NCBI GenBank assembly: GCA_903847195.1
Contig: CAINCZ010000162.1
Location: 1-39,648, forward strand
Source: an uncultured Acidobacteriota bacterium
GTDB taxonomy: Bacteria; Acidobacteriota; Terriglobia; Terriglobales; CAINCZ01
Direction of reading: 5' to 3'
DNA: 39,648 bases
Part shown: positions 7,656 to 16,652 of the stretch, one piece after another
Position numbering within the stretch: position 1 is the first letter of the stretch
Layout of the letters: every line of letters begins with the position of its first letter
Made by a program: the position numbers and the translations under genes
The notes under the pieces: model-generated
Told to the model about the DNA's origin: nothing
Databases searched by the model: none
The model's input: the letters and a program-made list of their open reading frames with translations, nothing else

Positions 7656-8903
7656 GTGATCTGGGTCTTCTGCCTGACCCAGTTCACCGACATCAGCTTC
7701 GGCCAGGCGGCTTTTCTGCCCCTGACGCTGCAGAAGCTAATGGGACTCTGCGTCTATCCCGTCGCGCTCATCCTGCTCCGGCGCGCACCCGTCGGACCGG
7801 CCATGCGCTGGTTCGGCGCGGCCTTGCTGGCCTGCTACTCGGTCGCCGGACTCGTCCGCCCCTCGATCGTCGGCGGGGTGCTCTCGGCCGACTTCGGCGT
7901 CCTCGCCGGCGCCTTCGCCGCCTGGATGCTGTATCGTGCGCTGGCGGACCGCTCCGCCGCCTTCGACGAATTCCTGCGCGCCTGGACCATTCTGGCCGTC
8001 ATCACCTCCATCGTCGGCCTGCTGCAGGTGGCCGAGCTGCTGCCCACCGTGCCCGCCATCGACAAGGACGCCGATTTCGCCATGATGTCGGACGGCGTGC
8101 GCCGCGGCTGGGGGTTGAAGGCCGACGCCAACTTCCAGGCCCTGATGCTGGTCATCAGTCTGGCCACCGCGCGGCTGGCGCCTCTGCGCTATCGCTGGCT
8201 GGCCATCGCCATAATTCTGGCTGGACTGGTGGCGACCTTCTCGCGCATGGGCCTCGTGCTTGGGTTGATGGCTCTCGTCGTCACCGGCCTGCTCGGGCGC
8301 CCCCGCTCGGATCGCCGCGCCGCCCTGCGCACCGCCGCCCGCTACCTGCTGACACTGATTCTGCTGGCCGCGCTGGTCTTCGCCGGCCTCATGATGGGCC
8401 TCAGCGACTCGGCCGAGCGCTATCTCGGACGTCTTGGCGAATCCGTCTCCGCGCTCGACCTGCTGGCCGAAGGTGCGGTCGAAGAGCATCAGGACCGCAA
8501 CCTGAACTCCACCGAGGCGCGCGCGGCGCTCTTGCTCGGCTCGTTTGAAATCGCCGCCCGCCACCTGCCCTTCGGCGTAGGCCCCTACCAGTCCGAGGCG
8601 CTGATGTACGAACTCGTCGGGCTCTACAACGTGGCGCACAACGTCTACATGGAGTGGATCATGATAGGCGGCGTCTGCGGCCTGCTGCCGCCCATCGCCT
8701 TCGTCGTCATGATCCGGCGCGCCCGCCGCCACGCGCGCTCTATCGCCGACCGCCGGGCCGCCTCGCTGCTGCTGGTGGTGGCGCTCGTCTTCGGCATCGG
8801 CGGGCTGTTTCTCAGCCTGACCTACAACTCCTTCATCTGGCTTCCGCTGGCGCTGGCCGACTGGCTGCGCCTCCAGCGCCCTGCGCCCGCAACCGGGGAT
8901 TGA
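7656..8903 (+). CDS. Wzy-like O-antigen/EPS polymerase or ligase (frameshifted at natural start)
   Basis: This is a polytopic membrane protein of 415 residues from the first usable GTG. It has about 10-12 hydrophobic helices and the Wzy_C-type periplasmic loop between FSRMGLVLGL and the closing motif VAHNVYMEWIMIGGVCGLL, which is typical of O-antigen polymerases/ligases. The frame is open from 7587, and the codons before 7656 already look like this protein (VAVTGDEASAFGSRL). The true start is thus probably the ATG at 7583, which overlaps the previous stop as ATGA, as other genes of the operon do. It is separated by a one-base shift in the C10 tract. As written, translation needs the internal GTG, which lacks a clear ribosome binding site, or ribosomal/RNA-polymerase slippage. 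Confidence 0.8.
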   Translation: MIWVFCLTQFTDISFGQAAFLPLTLQKLMGLCVYPVALILLRRAPVGPAMRWFGAALLACYSVAGLVRPSIVGGVLSADFGVLAGAFAAWMLYRALADRSAAFDEFLRAWTILAVITSIVGLLQVAELLPTVPAIDKDADFAMMSDGVRRGWGLKADANFQALMLVISLATARLAPLRYRWLAIAIILAGLVATFSRMGLVLGLMALVVTGLLGRPRSDRRAALRTAARYLLTLILLAALVFAGLMMGLSDSAERYLGRLGESVSALDLLAEGAVEEHQDRNLNSTEARAALLLGSFEIAARHLPFGVGPYQSEALMYELVGLYNVAHNVYMEWIMIGGVCGLLPPIAFVVMIRRARRHARSIADRRAASLLLVVALVFGIGGLFLSLTYNSFIWLPLALADWLRLQRPAPATGD

Positions 8904-8905
8904 CC

Positions 8906-9748
8906 ATGCGCTTCTCGCTCATCCTTTGCAGTGTCGACCGCACCCAGCCGCTGGCGCGGCTGCTGGCCTCTGTCGGGGCGCAGTCGCTCTCCAACTGCGA
9001 GGTCATCCTCGTTGACCAGAACGACGACGACCGGCTGGTCCCGCTCGTCCATCTCTGGACGGAGGCGGGACTGTCGATTCGCCGCATCCGCTCGCCGCGC
9101 GGCCTGTCGCGCGCCCGCAACGCCGGCATCGCCCAGGCTGGCGGCGAGGTCTTCGCCTTTCCCGACGACGACTGCTGGTATCCGCCCACGCTGCTGGCCG
9201 ATGTCTCCGGCTGGCTGGAGCGGCATCCCCAGTTGGCCGGCGTCACCGGACGCACCGTCACCCCGGACGGCGTCGGCACCTGCGGCCGCTGGTCGCCGCG
9301 CGAAGAGCCCGTTTCGCGGCGCCGCGCATGGCGGCAGGGCAACTCGGCCTCGCTCTTCCTGCACCGCGAGGCGATAGAAAAAGCCGGCGGATTCGACGAG
9401 TCGCTCGGCCTCGGAGCCGACTCGCTCTGGTGGGCCGGGGAAGAGACCGACTACCTGCTGCGCTTGCTCGCCCTCGGACTCGAACTGCGCTATGTGCCCC
9501 GGTTGCGGGTCTTTCATCCCCGCCCGGAGACCTCGACCATCGAAAAAGTGCGCGGCGGCGGACGCGGCATGGGACGCGTCATGCGCCTGCACGGCTTCGG
9601 ACCGCTGGCCACCGCCGCCTTCTGCGCGCGTCCGCTGGCGGGCGCCGCCTGGAAGGGCCTGCGCGCCGACCCCGCCCAGGCCCGCTACTATCTCCACTCC
9701 TTCCTCGGCCGCGTGGAGGGCCTGCTCGGCCGCCCGCTGCTGCCCTGA
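8906..9748 (+). CDS. family 2 glycosyltransferase
   Basis: This is a 280-residue GT-A enzyme. It starts with the usual strand (FSLILCSVDRTQPLARLLASV), then VILVDQNDDD, the GLSRARNAGI motif at about 66-75 and the metal-binding Asp cluster FPDDDCWYP at 85-93. The acceptor-side motif GEETDYLLRLL (the ED-like pair) follows. It would transfer an NDP-activated sugar to the lipid-linked repeat unit at the inner face of the membrane. The ATG is 2 bp after the polymerase stop. The C-terminal 70 residues are basic with amphipathic helices, which may anchor it at the membrane. Confidence 0.9.
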   Translation: MRFSLILCSVDRTQPLARLLASVGAQSLSNCEVILVDQNDDDRLVPLVHLWTEAGLSIRRIRSPRGLSRARNAGIAQAGGEVFAFPDDDCWYPPTLLADVSGWLERHPQLAGVTGRTVTPDGVGTCGRWSPREEPVSRRRAWRQGNSASLFLHREAIEKAGGFDESLGLGADSLWWAGEETDYLLRLLALGLELRYVPRLRVFHPRPETSTIEKVRGGGRGMGRVMRLHGFGPLATAAFCARPLAGAAWKGLRADPAQARYYLHSFLGRVEGLLGRPLLP

Positions 9749-9756
9749 GAATCCCT

Positions 9757-10842
9757 TTGGCGACTGCACCCATAACGATTTACGGCGACACCCGCTGGAG
9801 CGGCCAACACGGCATCGGACGCTTTGCCGCCCAGGTGCTCCGACGTTGTCCGGAGATTGTGCCGCTCGACCTGCCGGGCCATCCGGCCGCGCCGCTCGAT
9901 GCGCTTTTACTCACGCGCACGCTCGGACGCCTGCCGCGCGGCTCGGTCTTTTTCAGCCCCGGCTACAATCCGCCGCTCGCGGCCCGCCAGCCCTTCGTCA
10001 TCACTGTGCACGATCTCAATCACCTCGACCGTTCCGAGAACCGCAGCCTTGCGAAGCTGCTCTGGTACCGGTGCGTGCTGCGCCGCGCCTGCCGCCGCGC
10101 GGCCGCCGTGCTGACCGTCTCGGAGTTTTCCCGCCGCCGCATTGTCGAGTGGGCCGCCGTGCCTCCCGCGCGCGTGGTCAACGTCGGCAACGGCGTCGGC
10201 GCGGCCTTCCAGCCCGGCGCCTCCGGCCAGACTGGTGGCTACCTGCTCTGTGTCGGCAACCGCAAGGGACACAAGAACGAGCTGCGCGTGGTCGAATCCT
10301 TCGCGCGCGCGCTGCCCACGTCTAGCCTGCGGCTGCGCTTCACCGGCGACGCTTCGGCCCCGTTGCTGGCCCGCGCCGTCCGCTGCGGCGTCGGCAGCCG
10401 CGTGGAGTTCACCGGCCCCGTGCCGGACGACCAGATGCCTGCGCTCTATCGCGACGCCGTCGCGCTGGTCTTTCCCTCGCTCTACGAGGGCTTCGGCCTG
10501 CCCGTCGTCGAGAGCATGGCCTGCGGCACGCCGGTTATCACCTCCAACACGACCGCGCTGCCGGAGATCGCCGGCGGCGCCGCCTTGCTGGTCGATCCCG
10601 CCTCGGTGCTGGCCATCGCCGCCGCCATCGCGCGCCTTACCGGCGACTCCGCGCTGCGCCGGTCGCTGCGCCGCCGGGGACTGGAACGGGCGGCGCGTTT
10701 CACCTGGGACAACACGGCCGCAGCGGTTCGCCGCGTGCTGCAGGGCGTGGCCGCCGAAGCTCAAGGAAGCCAATATGCGAACGCTGGAGCGGAGATCGCC
10801 GGGCCGCCGGCCCCGCCGCTGGATGGAACCGTATATGAGTAA
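9757..10842 (+). CDS. family 4 glycosyltransferase
   Basis: This is a 361-residue GT-B enzyme. The N-terminal fold includes the glycine-rich entry WSGQHGIGRF and SPGYNPPL. The C-terminal fold opens with YLLCVGNRKGHKN, where the donor-phosphate Lys lies, and has the E-x7-E motif region LYEGFGLPVVESMACGTPVITSN and GGAALLVDP. It retains all the parts that the second GT4 of this locus lacks. The start is taken as TTG 9757 because the fold begins immediately after it and no ATG/GTG fits. The preceding gene ends 8 bp upstream. Its last codons overlap the SGNH gene. Confidence 0.85.
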   Translation: MATAPITIYGDTRWSGQHGIGRFAAQVLRRCPEIVPLDLPGHPAAPLDALLLTRTLGRLPRGSVFFSPGYNPPLAARQPFVITVHDLNHLDRSENRSLAKLLWYRCVLRRACRRAAAVLTVSEFSRRRIVEWAAVPPARVVNVGNGVGAAFQPGASGQTGGYLLCVGNRKGHKNELRVVESFARALPTSSLRLRFTGDASAPLLARAVRCGVGSRVEFTGPVPDDQMPALYRDAVALVFPSLYEGFGLPVVESMACGTPVITSNTTALPEIAGGAALLVDPASVLAIAAAIARLTGDSALRRSLRRRGLERAARFTWDNTAAAVRRVLQGVAAEAQGSQYANAGAEIAGPPAPPLDGTVYE

Positions 10843-11737
10843 ACACGTCTCACTGCTTACCGACCCTGAAAGCTGGACCGGGCCGCCGCTCGGCGGCGAC
10901 GCCCCCGTCCGGCTGCTCGTCGCCGGAGGCTGCCACGTCGGCGGCTTCCCGGCCGGCGAACAATTCGGCTTCGTGCGGCTGGCCATCGAGCGGCTGGGGC
11001 GCGCCTGGCCGCGACGCTGCTTCGAGGTGCGCACGCTGCTGCATGTCTCGCTCACCTCGCGGGAGCGCATCCTGGTCGCCTGCCGCGACTACCGCCCCGA
11101 GATCCTGGTGCTCCAGCTCGGGCACTACGAATCTTCGCTGCCGCTCGCCAAGCGCCTCGCCCGCCTGCTACGCGCCCAGCCAGCCGGCCAGCACTCGCGC
11201 GACGTCTCTTCCTGGCGCCCCGACTACGAACCCAATCCCACGCTGCACTTCGTCGAGACCCGGCAGCGCCGCCTCAAGAGCGCCGTCAAACTGGCCGTCG
11301 ATGCTCTGCTGCGCCTGCTCGGCCGCCCCGCCTTCAACCCGGCAAAGCTCCAGCAACTCGCCTCCGACATCTTCGCCCAGGCGCGCACCGCCGGCGTGCC
11401 GCACGTCGTGGTGCTAAGTCCCTTTCCAGCCATCGACGCCACCATCCGGCGCTACCGGCGCGAATTGCGCGACCTGCTCCTGCTCGAGGCCGCCCGTCAG
11501 GGATGCCACTTCCTCGACTGCTCCTCGCTCGCCTTCGGCATAACTGGCGAGTTGTTCGCCGACGACCGGCACCTCGCCCGCGAGGGCCACCGCCGCCTCA
11601 GCCTGCTGCTGGCCGAAAAAATCGGGCCCATGCTCGCCCCCGACGTTACGCAGCTTCAGACTTTCTCCTCGCCGCCGCCGCTCCACACGGCGCTGGTCGA
11701 ACGTGCCCGCCAACGAATGCCCGCATTGCAGCCATAG
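10835..11737 (+). CDS. SGNH/GDSL-like hydrolase
   Basis: This is a 300-residue protein with a degenerate SGNH pattern: block I as VAGGCHVGG (Cys/His where GDS is usual), a strand LVLQLGHYE in the block III position and a clear block V, DDRHLAREGH (D-x2-H). These enzymes esterify or de-esterify sugars, and in EPS loci they often work with acyltransferase-3 proteins such as the next gene. With the nucleophile Ser apparently replaced, catalysis is uncertain. The ATG at 10835 overlaps the GT4 stop and has GGATGGA 7 bp upstream. An ATG at 10823 is less well placed. Confidence 0.65.
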   Translation: MSKHVSLLTDPESWTGPPLGGDAPVRLLVAGGCHVGGFPAGEQFGFVRLAIERLGRAWPRRCFEVRTLLHVSLTSRERILVACRDYRPEILVLQLGHYESSLPLAKRLARLLRAQPAGQHSRDVSSWRPDYEPNPTLHFVETRQRRLKSAVKLAVDALLRLLGRPAFNPAKLQQLASDIFAQARTAGVPHVVVLSPFPAIDATIRRYRRELRDLLLLEAARQGCHFLDCSSLAFGITGELFADDRHLAREGHRRLSLLLAEKIGPMLAPDVTQLQTFSSPPPLHTALVERARQRMPALQP

Positions 11738-11778
11738 CCCGCACGACCACTGATCGCTGCACCGATCCTGTGAATCCC

Positions 11779-13026
11779 ATGACGATCACCGAAAACCCGG
11801 CTGGAAGCGCACGCGTCGCCTCCCTCGATGGACTCCGCGGCCTGGCCGTCCTGGCCGTCATCGCCGTCCATGCCAATGTGCTCTTCGGCGGCGAGACCGT
11901 CGGCGGCTCCGCCGGTTTGCTGGCCCGCCTGCTCGGCGCCGGCTGGATCGGCGTCGATCTGTTTTTCTGTCTCTCGGGATTCCTCATCACCCGCATCCTG
12001 TGGCGGGCGCGCGCGGGCCGGCACTACTTCCGCAACTTCTACGCGCGCCGCCTGCTGCGCATCATGCCTCTCTATTACGCCTTCGTCGCCGTGGTCTTGC
12101 TCGTCGTCTACCGTTTGCCCATGGCAGCCTACCAGGTCTCGGGTGCCGAGATTGCCTCCATGCTGCTCTACACCAACAACTTCCAGTATGCGGCCACCGG
12201 CGTTGCCGTGCCCCATCTCGGACATTTCTGGTCGCTCGCCGTCGAGGAGCACTTCTATCTGCTCTGGCCACTGGCCGTCCGCCTGCTGGCGCGGCGCCGC
12301 CTGATGCAGCTCTGCCTGGCCGGAGCCGCGCTGGCGCTCGCGCTGCGCGTCGGCCTCGTCCTGAGCGGTGCCTGGCCCTATGCCGCCTACCTGGCCACGC
12401 CTTGCCGCGTCGACGGACTGCTGCTCGGTTCGCTGGTCGCCCTCGCCACCGAAGACCCCGCTGACCACGCCTGTCTGCGCCGCGCCTTGCGCCGCGCCGC
12501 GCTGCCGGCCGCCGCCGTTGTCGTCGCCGTCGTGTGGATCACCGGCGAGTTTACCGCCCGTCCATACGGCGCCGATCTCCGCCTGTCGGTCACCCTCGGG
12601 ATCACCGCGGTGTCCGTACTGTTTGCCACCGCGGTCGAGCGCGCCGTCTACGGCGTGGGCCTTGCTCAGCGGCTGCTCGCCCACCCGTATCTGCAAGCGA
12701 TAGGACGCTACAGCTACGCCATGTACGTCGTTCACTGTCTCGCCGTCTCCGGACTGAACTGGCTCATTGCCTCCCGCCTAGGTGGACTGCCTAAGCTCGG
12801 GCCGGGGGCTGGCAAGCTGCTCGCCGTCGTCGCCGTTACCCTGCTTTCGCTGGCCGCCGCCCTCGTGAGCTATCGCCTGTGGGAGAAGCACTTCCTCAAA
12901 CTGCAACGCTACTTCGCCTATGAAAGCACCCGGCGCCCGTCTGCCGCGCTCCCCAGCGCGCCGCCCGCCAGCGGACGGCCAGCCAACCTGTTGCCGCCGG
13001 TGCCCGTGGAGTTGGTCAAATGCTGA
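11779..13026 (+). CDS. acyltransferase 3 family protein (OafA-like)
   Basis: This is a 415-residue membrane protein with about 10 helices. It has the family start RVASLDGLRGLAVLAVIAVHANV, whose His31 is the expected catalytic residue, then GVDLFFCLSGFLITRIL, FYARRLLRIMPLYY and HFWSLAVEEHFYLLWP. It probably O-acetylates the polymer or its precursor using cytoplasmic acyl-CoA. The C-terminal 40 residues are Pro/Ala/Ser-rich and lie after the last helix. The gene lies 41 bp after the SGNH gene, a likely partner. Its stop overlaps the ATG of the methyltransferase by 7 bp, which suggests coupled translation. Confidence 0.9.
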   Translation: MTITENPAGSARVASLDGLRGLAVLAVIAVHANVLFGGETVGGSAGLLARLLGAGWIGVDLFFCLSGFLITRILWRARAGRHYFRNFYARRLLRIMPLYYAFVAVVLLVVYRLPMAAYQVSGAEIASMLLYTNNFQYAATGVAVPHLGHFWSLAVEEHFYLLWPLAVRLLARRRLMQLCLAGAALALALRVGLVLSGAWPYAAYLATPCRVDGLLLGSLVALATEDPADHACLRRALRRAALPAAAVVVAVVWITGEFTARPYGADLRLSVTLGITAVSVLFATAVERAVYGVGLAQRLLAHPYLQAIGRYSYAMYVVHCLAVSGLNWLIASRLGGLPKLGPGAGKLLAVVAVTLLSLAAALVSYRLWEKHFLKLQRYFAYESTRRPSAALPSAPPASGRPANLLPPVPVELVKC

Positions 13027-13829
13027 TTCTCGAAAACGGCACGCCCGTGGTCGCCAGCGCCCCTGTCCTACGCTCGCAGCTGACCGCCCGCGCCGGGCGC
13101 GAACGCGCGGCCTACGACACCGGCTCGGTAGTCGACGAAAACCGCGCGCTGCAGGCACGTTTCCGCCACGTCTTTGGCTGTCCGAACTCGCTGCGCGCCG
13201 AACGCTACTTCGATGCGCAACTGGCGCGGCTGGCGCGCCAGCGCGACCTGCTCGACTACGGCTGTTACGACGGCGGCATGCTGCCGCGCTATCTCGCCAT
13301 GGGACCGCGTCGCGTCACCGGCATCGACATCTCCGAGACCGGCATCGCCCTGGCGCGCGCCCGCTTCGGACTCCACGGCCAGTTCCACGTGGGCGACGCC
13401 CACGCCATGCCCTTCGCCGATGCCTCCTTCGATCTCGTCGTCGGCCGCGCCATCCTGCACCATCTCGACTGGCAGGTTGCCCTGCGCGAGGTACGCCGCG
13501 TGCTGCGCCCCGGCGGCCAGGCCCTATTTGTCGAGCCGCTGGGCGACAATCCAGCCGCCCGCCTGCTGCGCACCCTCACCCCCCGCGCCCGCACCCGCGA
13601 CGAGCGCCCGCTGACGCGCGACCAGTTGCACTTCGCCGACGCATTGTTCCCCTCGAACTCTCACCTGTTCTTCAACCTGCTGTCGGTACCGGCGGCGATG
13701 CTTACCTCGCTGACCACGCTCACCGCCACCAACCCGCTGCTGCACCTAGCCGACGCGGCCGACCGCTGCCTGTCGCGCACGCCGCTCCGCTACTGGATGC
13801 GCGCCGTGGTTCTCATCTGGCACCGTTAA
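13020..13829 (+). CDS. class I SAM-dependent methyltransferase (full-length copy)
   Basis: This is a 269-residue Methyltransf_11-type enzyme with the SAM loop LLDYGCYDGGMLPRYL, VTGIDIS, GDAHAMPFAD, FDLVVGRAILHHLDW and LRPGGQALFVEPLG. It is the longer sibling of the gene at 976. It has 28 extra residues (about 12-39, starting at ASAPVLRSQ) before the core, and otherwise most residues are shared. It probably methylates a sugar or glycolipid of the same pathway. Its start overlaps the end of the acyltransferase gene, and the next GT4 begins 28 bp downstream behind GGAGAG. Confidence 0.88.
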   Translation: MLILENGTPVVASAPVLRSQLTARAGRERAAYDTGSVVDENRALQARFRHVFGCPNSLRAERYFDAQLARLARQRDLLDYGCYDGGMLPRYLAMGPRRVTGIDISETGIALARARFGLHGQFHVGDAHAMPFADASFDLVVGRAILHHLDWQVALREVRRVLRPGGQALFVEPLGDNPAARLLRTLTPRARTRDERPLTRDQLHFADALFPSNSHLFFNLLSVPAAMLTSLTTLTATNPLLHLADAADRCLSRTPLRYWMRAVVLIWHR

Positions 13830-13857
13830 CGCCGCCCTGCAACCTCACGGAGAGCCT

Positions 13858-15057
13858 ATGCCCGCCCACTGCCAACCTTCGGAATCCTCGCCGCCTGCGC
13901 GTGACCTGCGCGCGCTGCGCGTCGCCATCGTGCACTACTGGTTCGTCGGGCGCGGCGGCGGCGAACGCGTGGTCGAAGCCCTGGCCGAGATGTTTCCGCA
14001 GGCCGATCTGTTCTCGCTCGTCGCCGACCGCTCCACCCTTGGCCCGCTCGCCGGACGCCGCCTTGAGACCTCGTTTCTGCAACGCTTTCCGGCGGCCACC
14101 CGCATTCACCGCCACCTGCTGCCGCTGCAACCGCTGGCGCTCGAGCAGTTCGACCTCGGCGGCTACGACCTTGTGCTCAGCTCCGAATCGGGCCCAGCCA
14201 AGGGCGTCATCACTTCGCCGCGCACCTGCCACATCTGTTATTGCCACTCGCCCATGCGCTACCTCTGGGACATGCATGCCACCTATCGCCGCAGCATGGG
14301 CGCGCTGACTGGTGCCTTCTTTTCGCTCACCGCGCACTACCTGCGCCTGTGGGACTACGCCACCGCCGCGCGCGTCGACCACTTTGTCGCCAACTCGCGC
14401 TTCGTCGCCGCCCGCATCCGGCGCATCTACGGACGAGCAAGCGCCGTCATCCACCCGCCGGTCAATATCCCTGAACTCGACGAGCTTCCCGCGGCCGCCG
14501 ACTACTACCTCGCCGTCGAAGCCTGCACCCGTTTGGGCCGCCCGTTGCGCGTGGTCGGCGACGGGCCGCAATACCGCAGCCTCAAACGCCTCGCCGGACC
14601 CACCGTCGAATTTCTCGGCGCCATTGACGACGATGCGCTGCGCCACCAGTTCGCCCACTGCCGCGCCCTGCTGTTTCCCGGCGAAGAGGACTTCGGCATC
14701 GTGCCGGTCGAGGCCCAGGCCTTCGGACGCCCCGTCATCGCCTACGGCGCCGGCGGCGCGCTTGAGACCGTGCGCGCCGCCCTTCCCGGCTCTCCGCCCG
14801 TCTTCTCGCCCACCGGACTTTTCTTCGCCGAACAGACAGCCACCGCCCTGATGCGCGCCATCGAGCAGTTCGAGGAAAACTCCGCCTCGTTCTCCCCCGC
14901 CGTCATCCGCCGCCACTCGTTGCAGTTTGCCCGGGAACACTTCCAGGCCCGCATGGCCGCCTTCATCTCCCTAGCGCTCGACGGCCCGCATGCCGAGTCG
15001 CCGCCGCCGCCCGTGCGTGCCGAAGCGGGAGCCTTCTGTCCGCAGGCATACTCATAA
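13858..15057 (+). CDS. family 4 glycosyltransferase with an apparent internal deletion
   Basis: This is a 399-residue GT-B protein of the type often found next to WbaP/WcaJ genes. The N-terminal domain is intact (VAIVHYWFVGRGGGERVVEAL, SSESGPAKGV, CHICYCHSPMRYLWD). The C-terminal domain has VVGDGPQYRSLKRL, VEFLGAIDDD, GEEDFGIVPVEAQAFGRPVIAY and GGALETV. At about residues 216-221 the sequence reads DYYLAVEACTRLGRPL. Related proteins, as I recall them, carry some 13 extra residues here, strand 1 of the donor domain with a (V)P-Y-K-R motif. The Lys that binds donor phosphate would be gone, so activity is doubtful. The ATG has GGAGAG upstream. The first 30 or so codons are duplicated at 1731. Confidence 0.82.
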   Translation: MPAHCQPSESSPPARDLRALRVAIVHYWFVGRGGGERVVEALAEMFPQADLFSLVADRSTLGPLAGRRLETSFLQRFPAATRIHRHLLPLQPLALEQFDLGGYDLVLSSESGPAKGVITSPRTCHICYCHSPMRYLWDMHATYRRSMGALTGAFFSLTAHYLRLWDYATAARVDHFVANSRFVAARIRRIYGRASAVIHPPVNIPELDELPAAADYYLAVEACTRLGRPLRVVGDGPQYRSLKRLAGPTVEFLGAIDDDALRHQFAHCRALLFPGEEDFGIVPVEAQAFGRPVIAYGAGGALETVRAALPGSPPVFSPTGLFFAEQTATALMRAIEQFEENSASFSPAVIRRHSLQFAREHFQARMAAFISLALDGPHAESPPPPVRAEAGAFCPQAYS

Positions 15058-15097
15058 GAAGATATCTTCTCCGCCACCCGGCCCTCGGAGGGACTCC

Positions 15098-16483
<1,386 letters not shown>

Positions 16484-16500
16484 CTTTCTCCTTTGGGTTC

Positions 16501-16538
16501 CCCACGTTCCGCGGCCCACCTTTGGCCGCTAACGTGGG
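16501..16538. repeat. intergenic palindrome, type B
   Basis: Arms 16501-16516 (CCCACGTTCCGCGGCC) and 16523-16538 pair except at two positions, with a 6-base loop. It lies 17 bp after the EPS locus. The same layout, with CCCACATT at the ends, recurs at 28044-28079, so it belongs to a dispersed palindrome family and is not only a local terminator. Confidence 0.7.
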
Positions 16539-16608
16539 CTAGCAACACGCTGATGGTTTCGTTCGCTCCAGTTTTCCCTCACTCGCTCCTGCGCTCCGCA
16601 AAAGCAAA

Positions 16609-16644
16609 GGCCAGGCGGAAGATCGCCTGGCCTCTTCTTGTTTT
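16609..16644. terminator. bidirectional Rho-independent terminator
   Basis: A perfect 9-bp stem GGCCAGGCG/CGCCTGGCC with loop GAAGAT is followed on + by TCTTCTTGTTTT and on - by TTTGCTTTTG. It lies between the convergent EPS locus and the dehalogenase-like gene and probably ends both transcripts. Confidence 0.85.
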
Positions 16645-16652
16645 GCGCCCGC

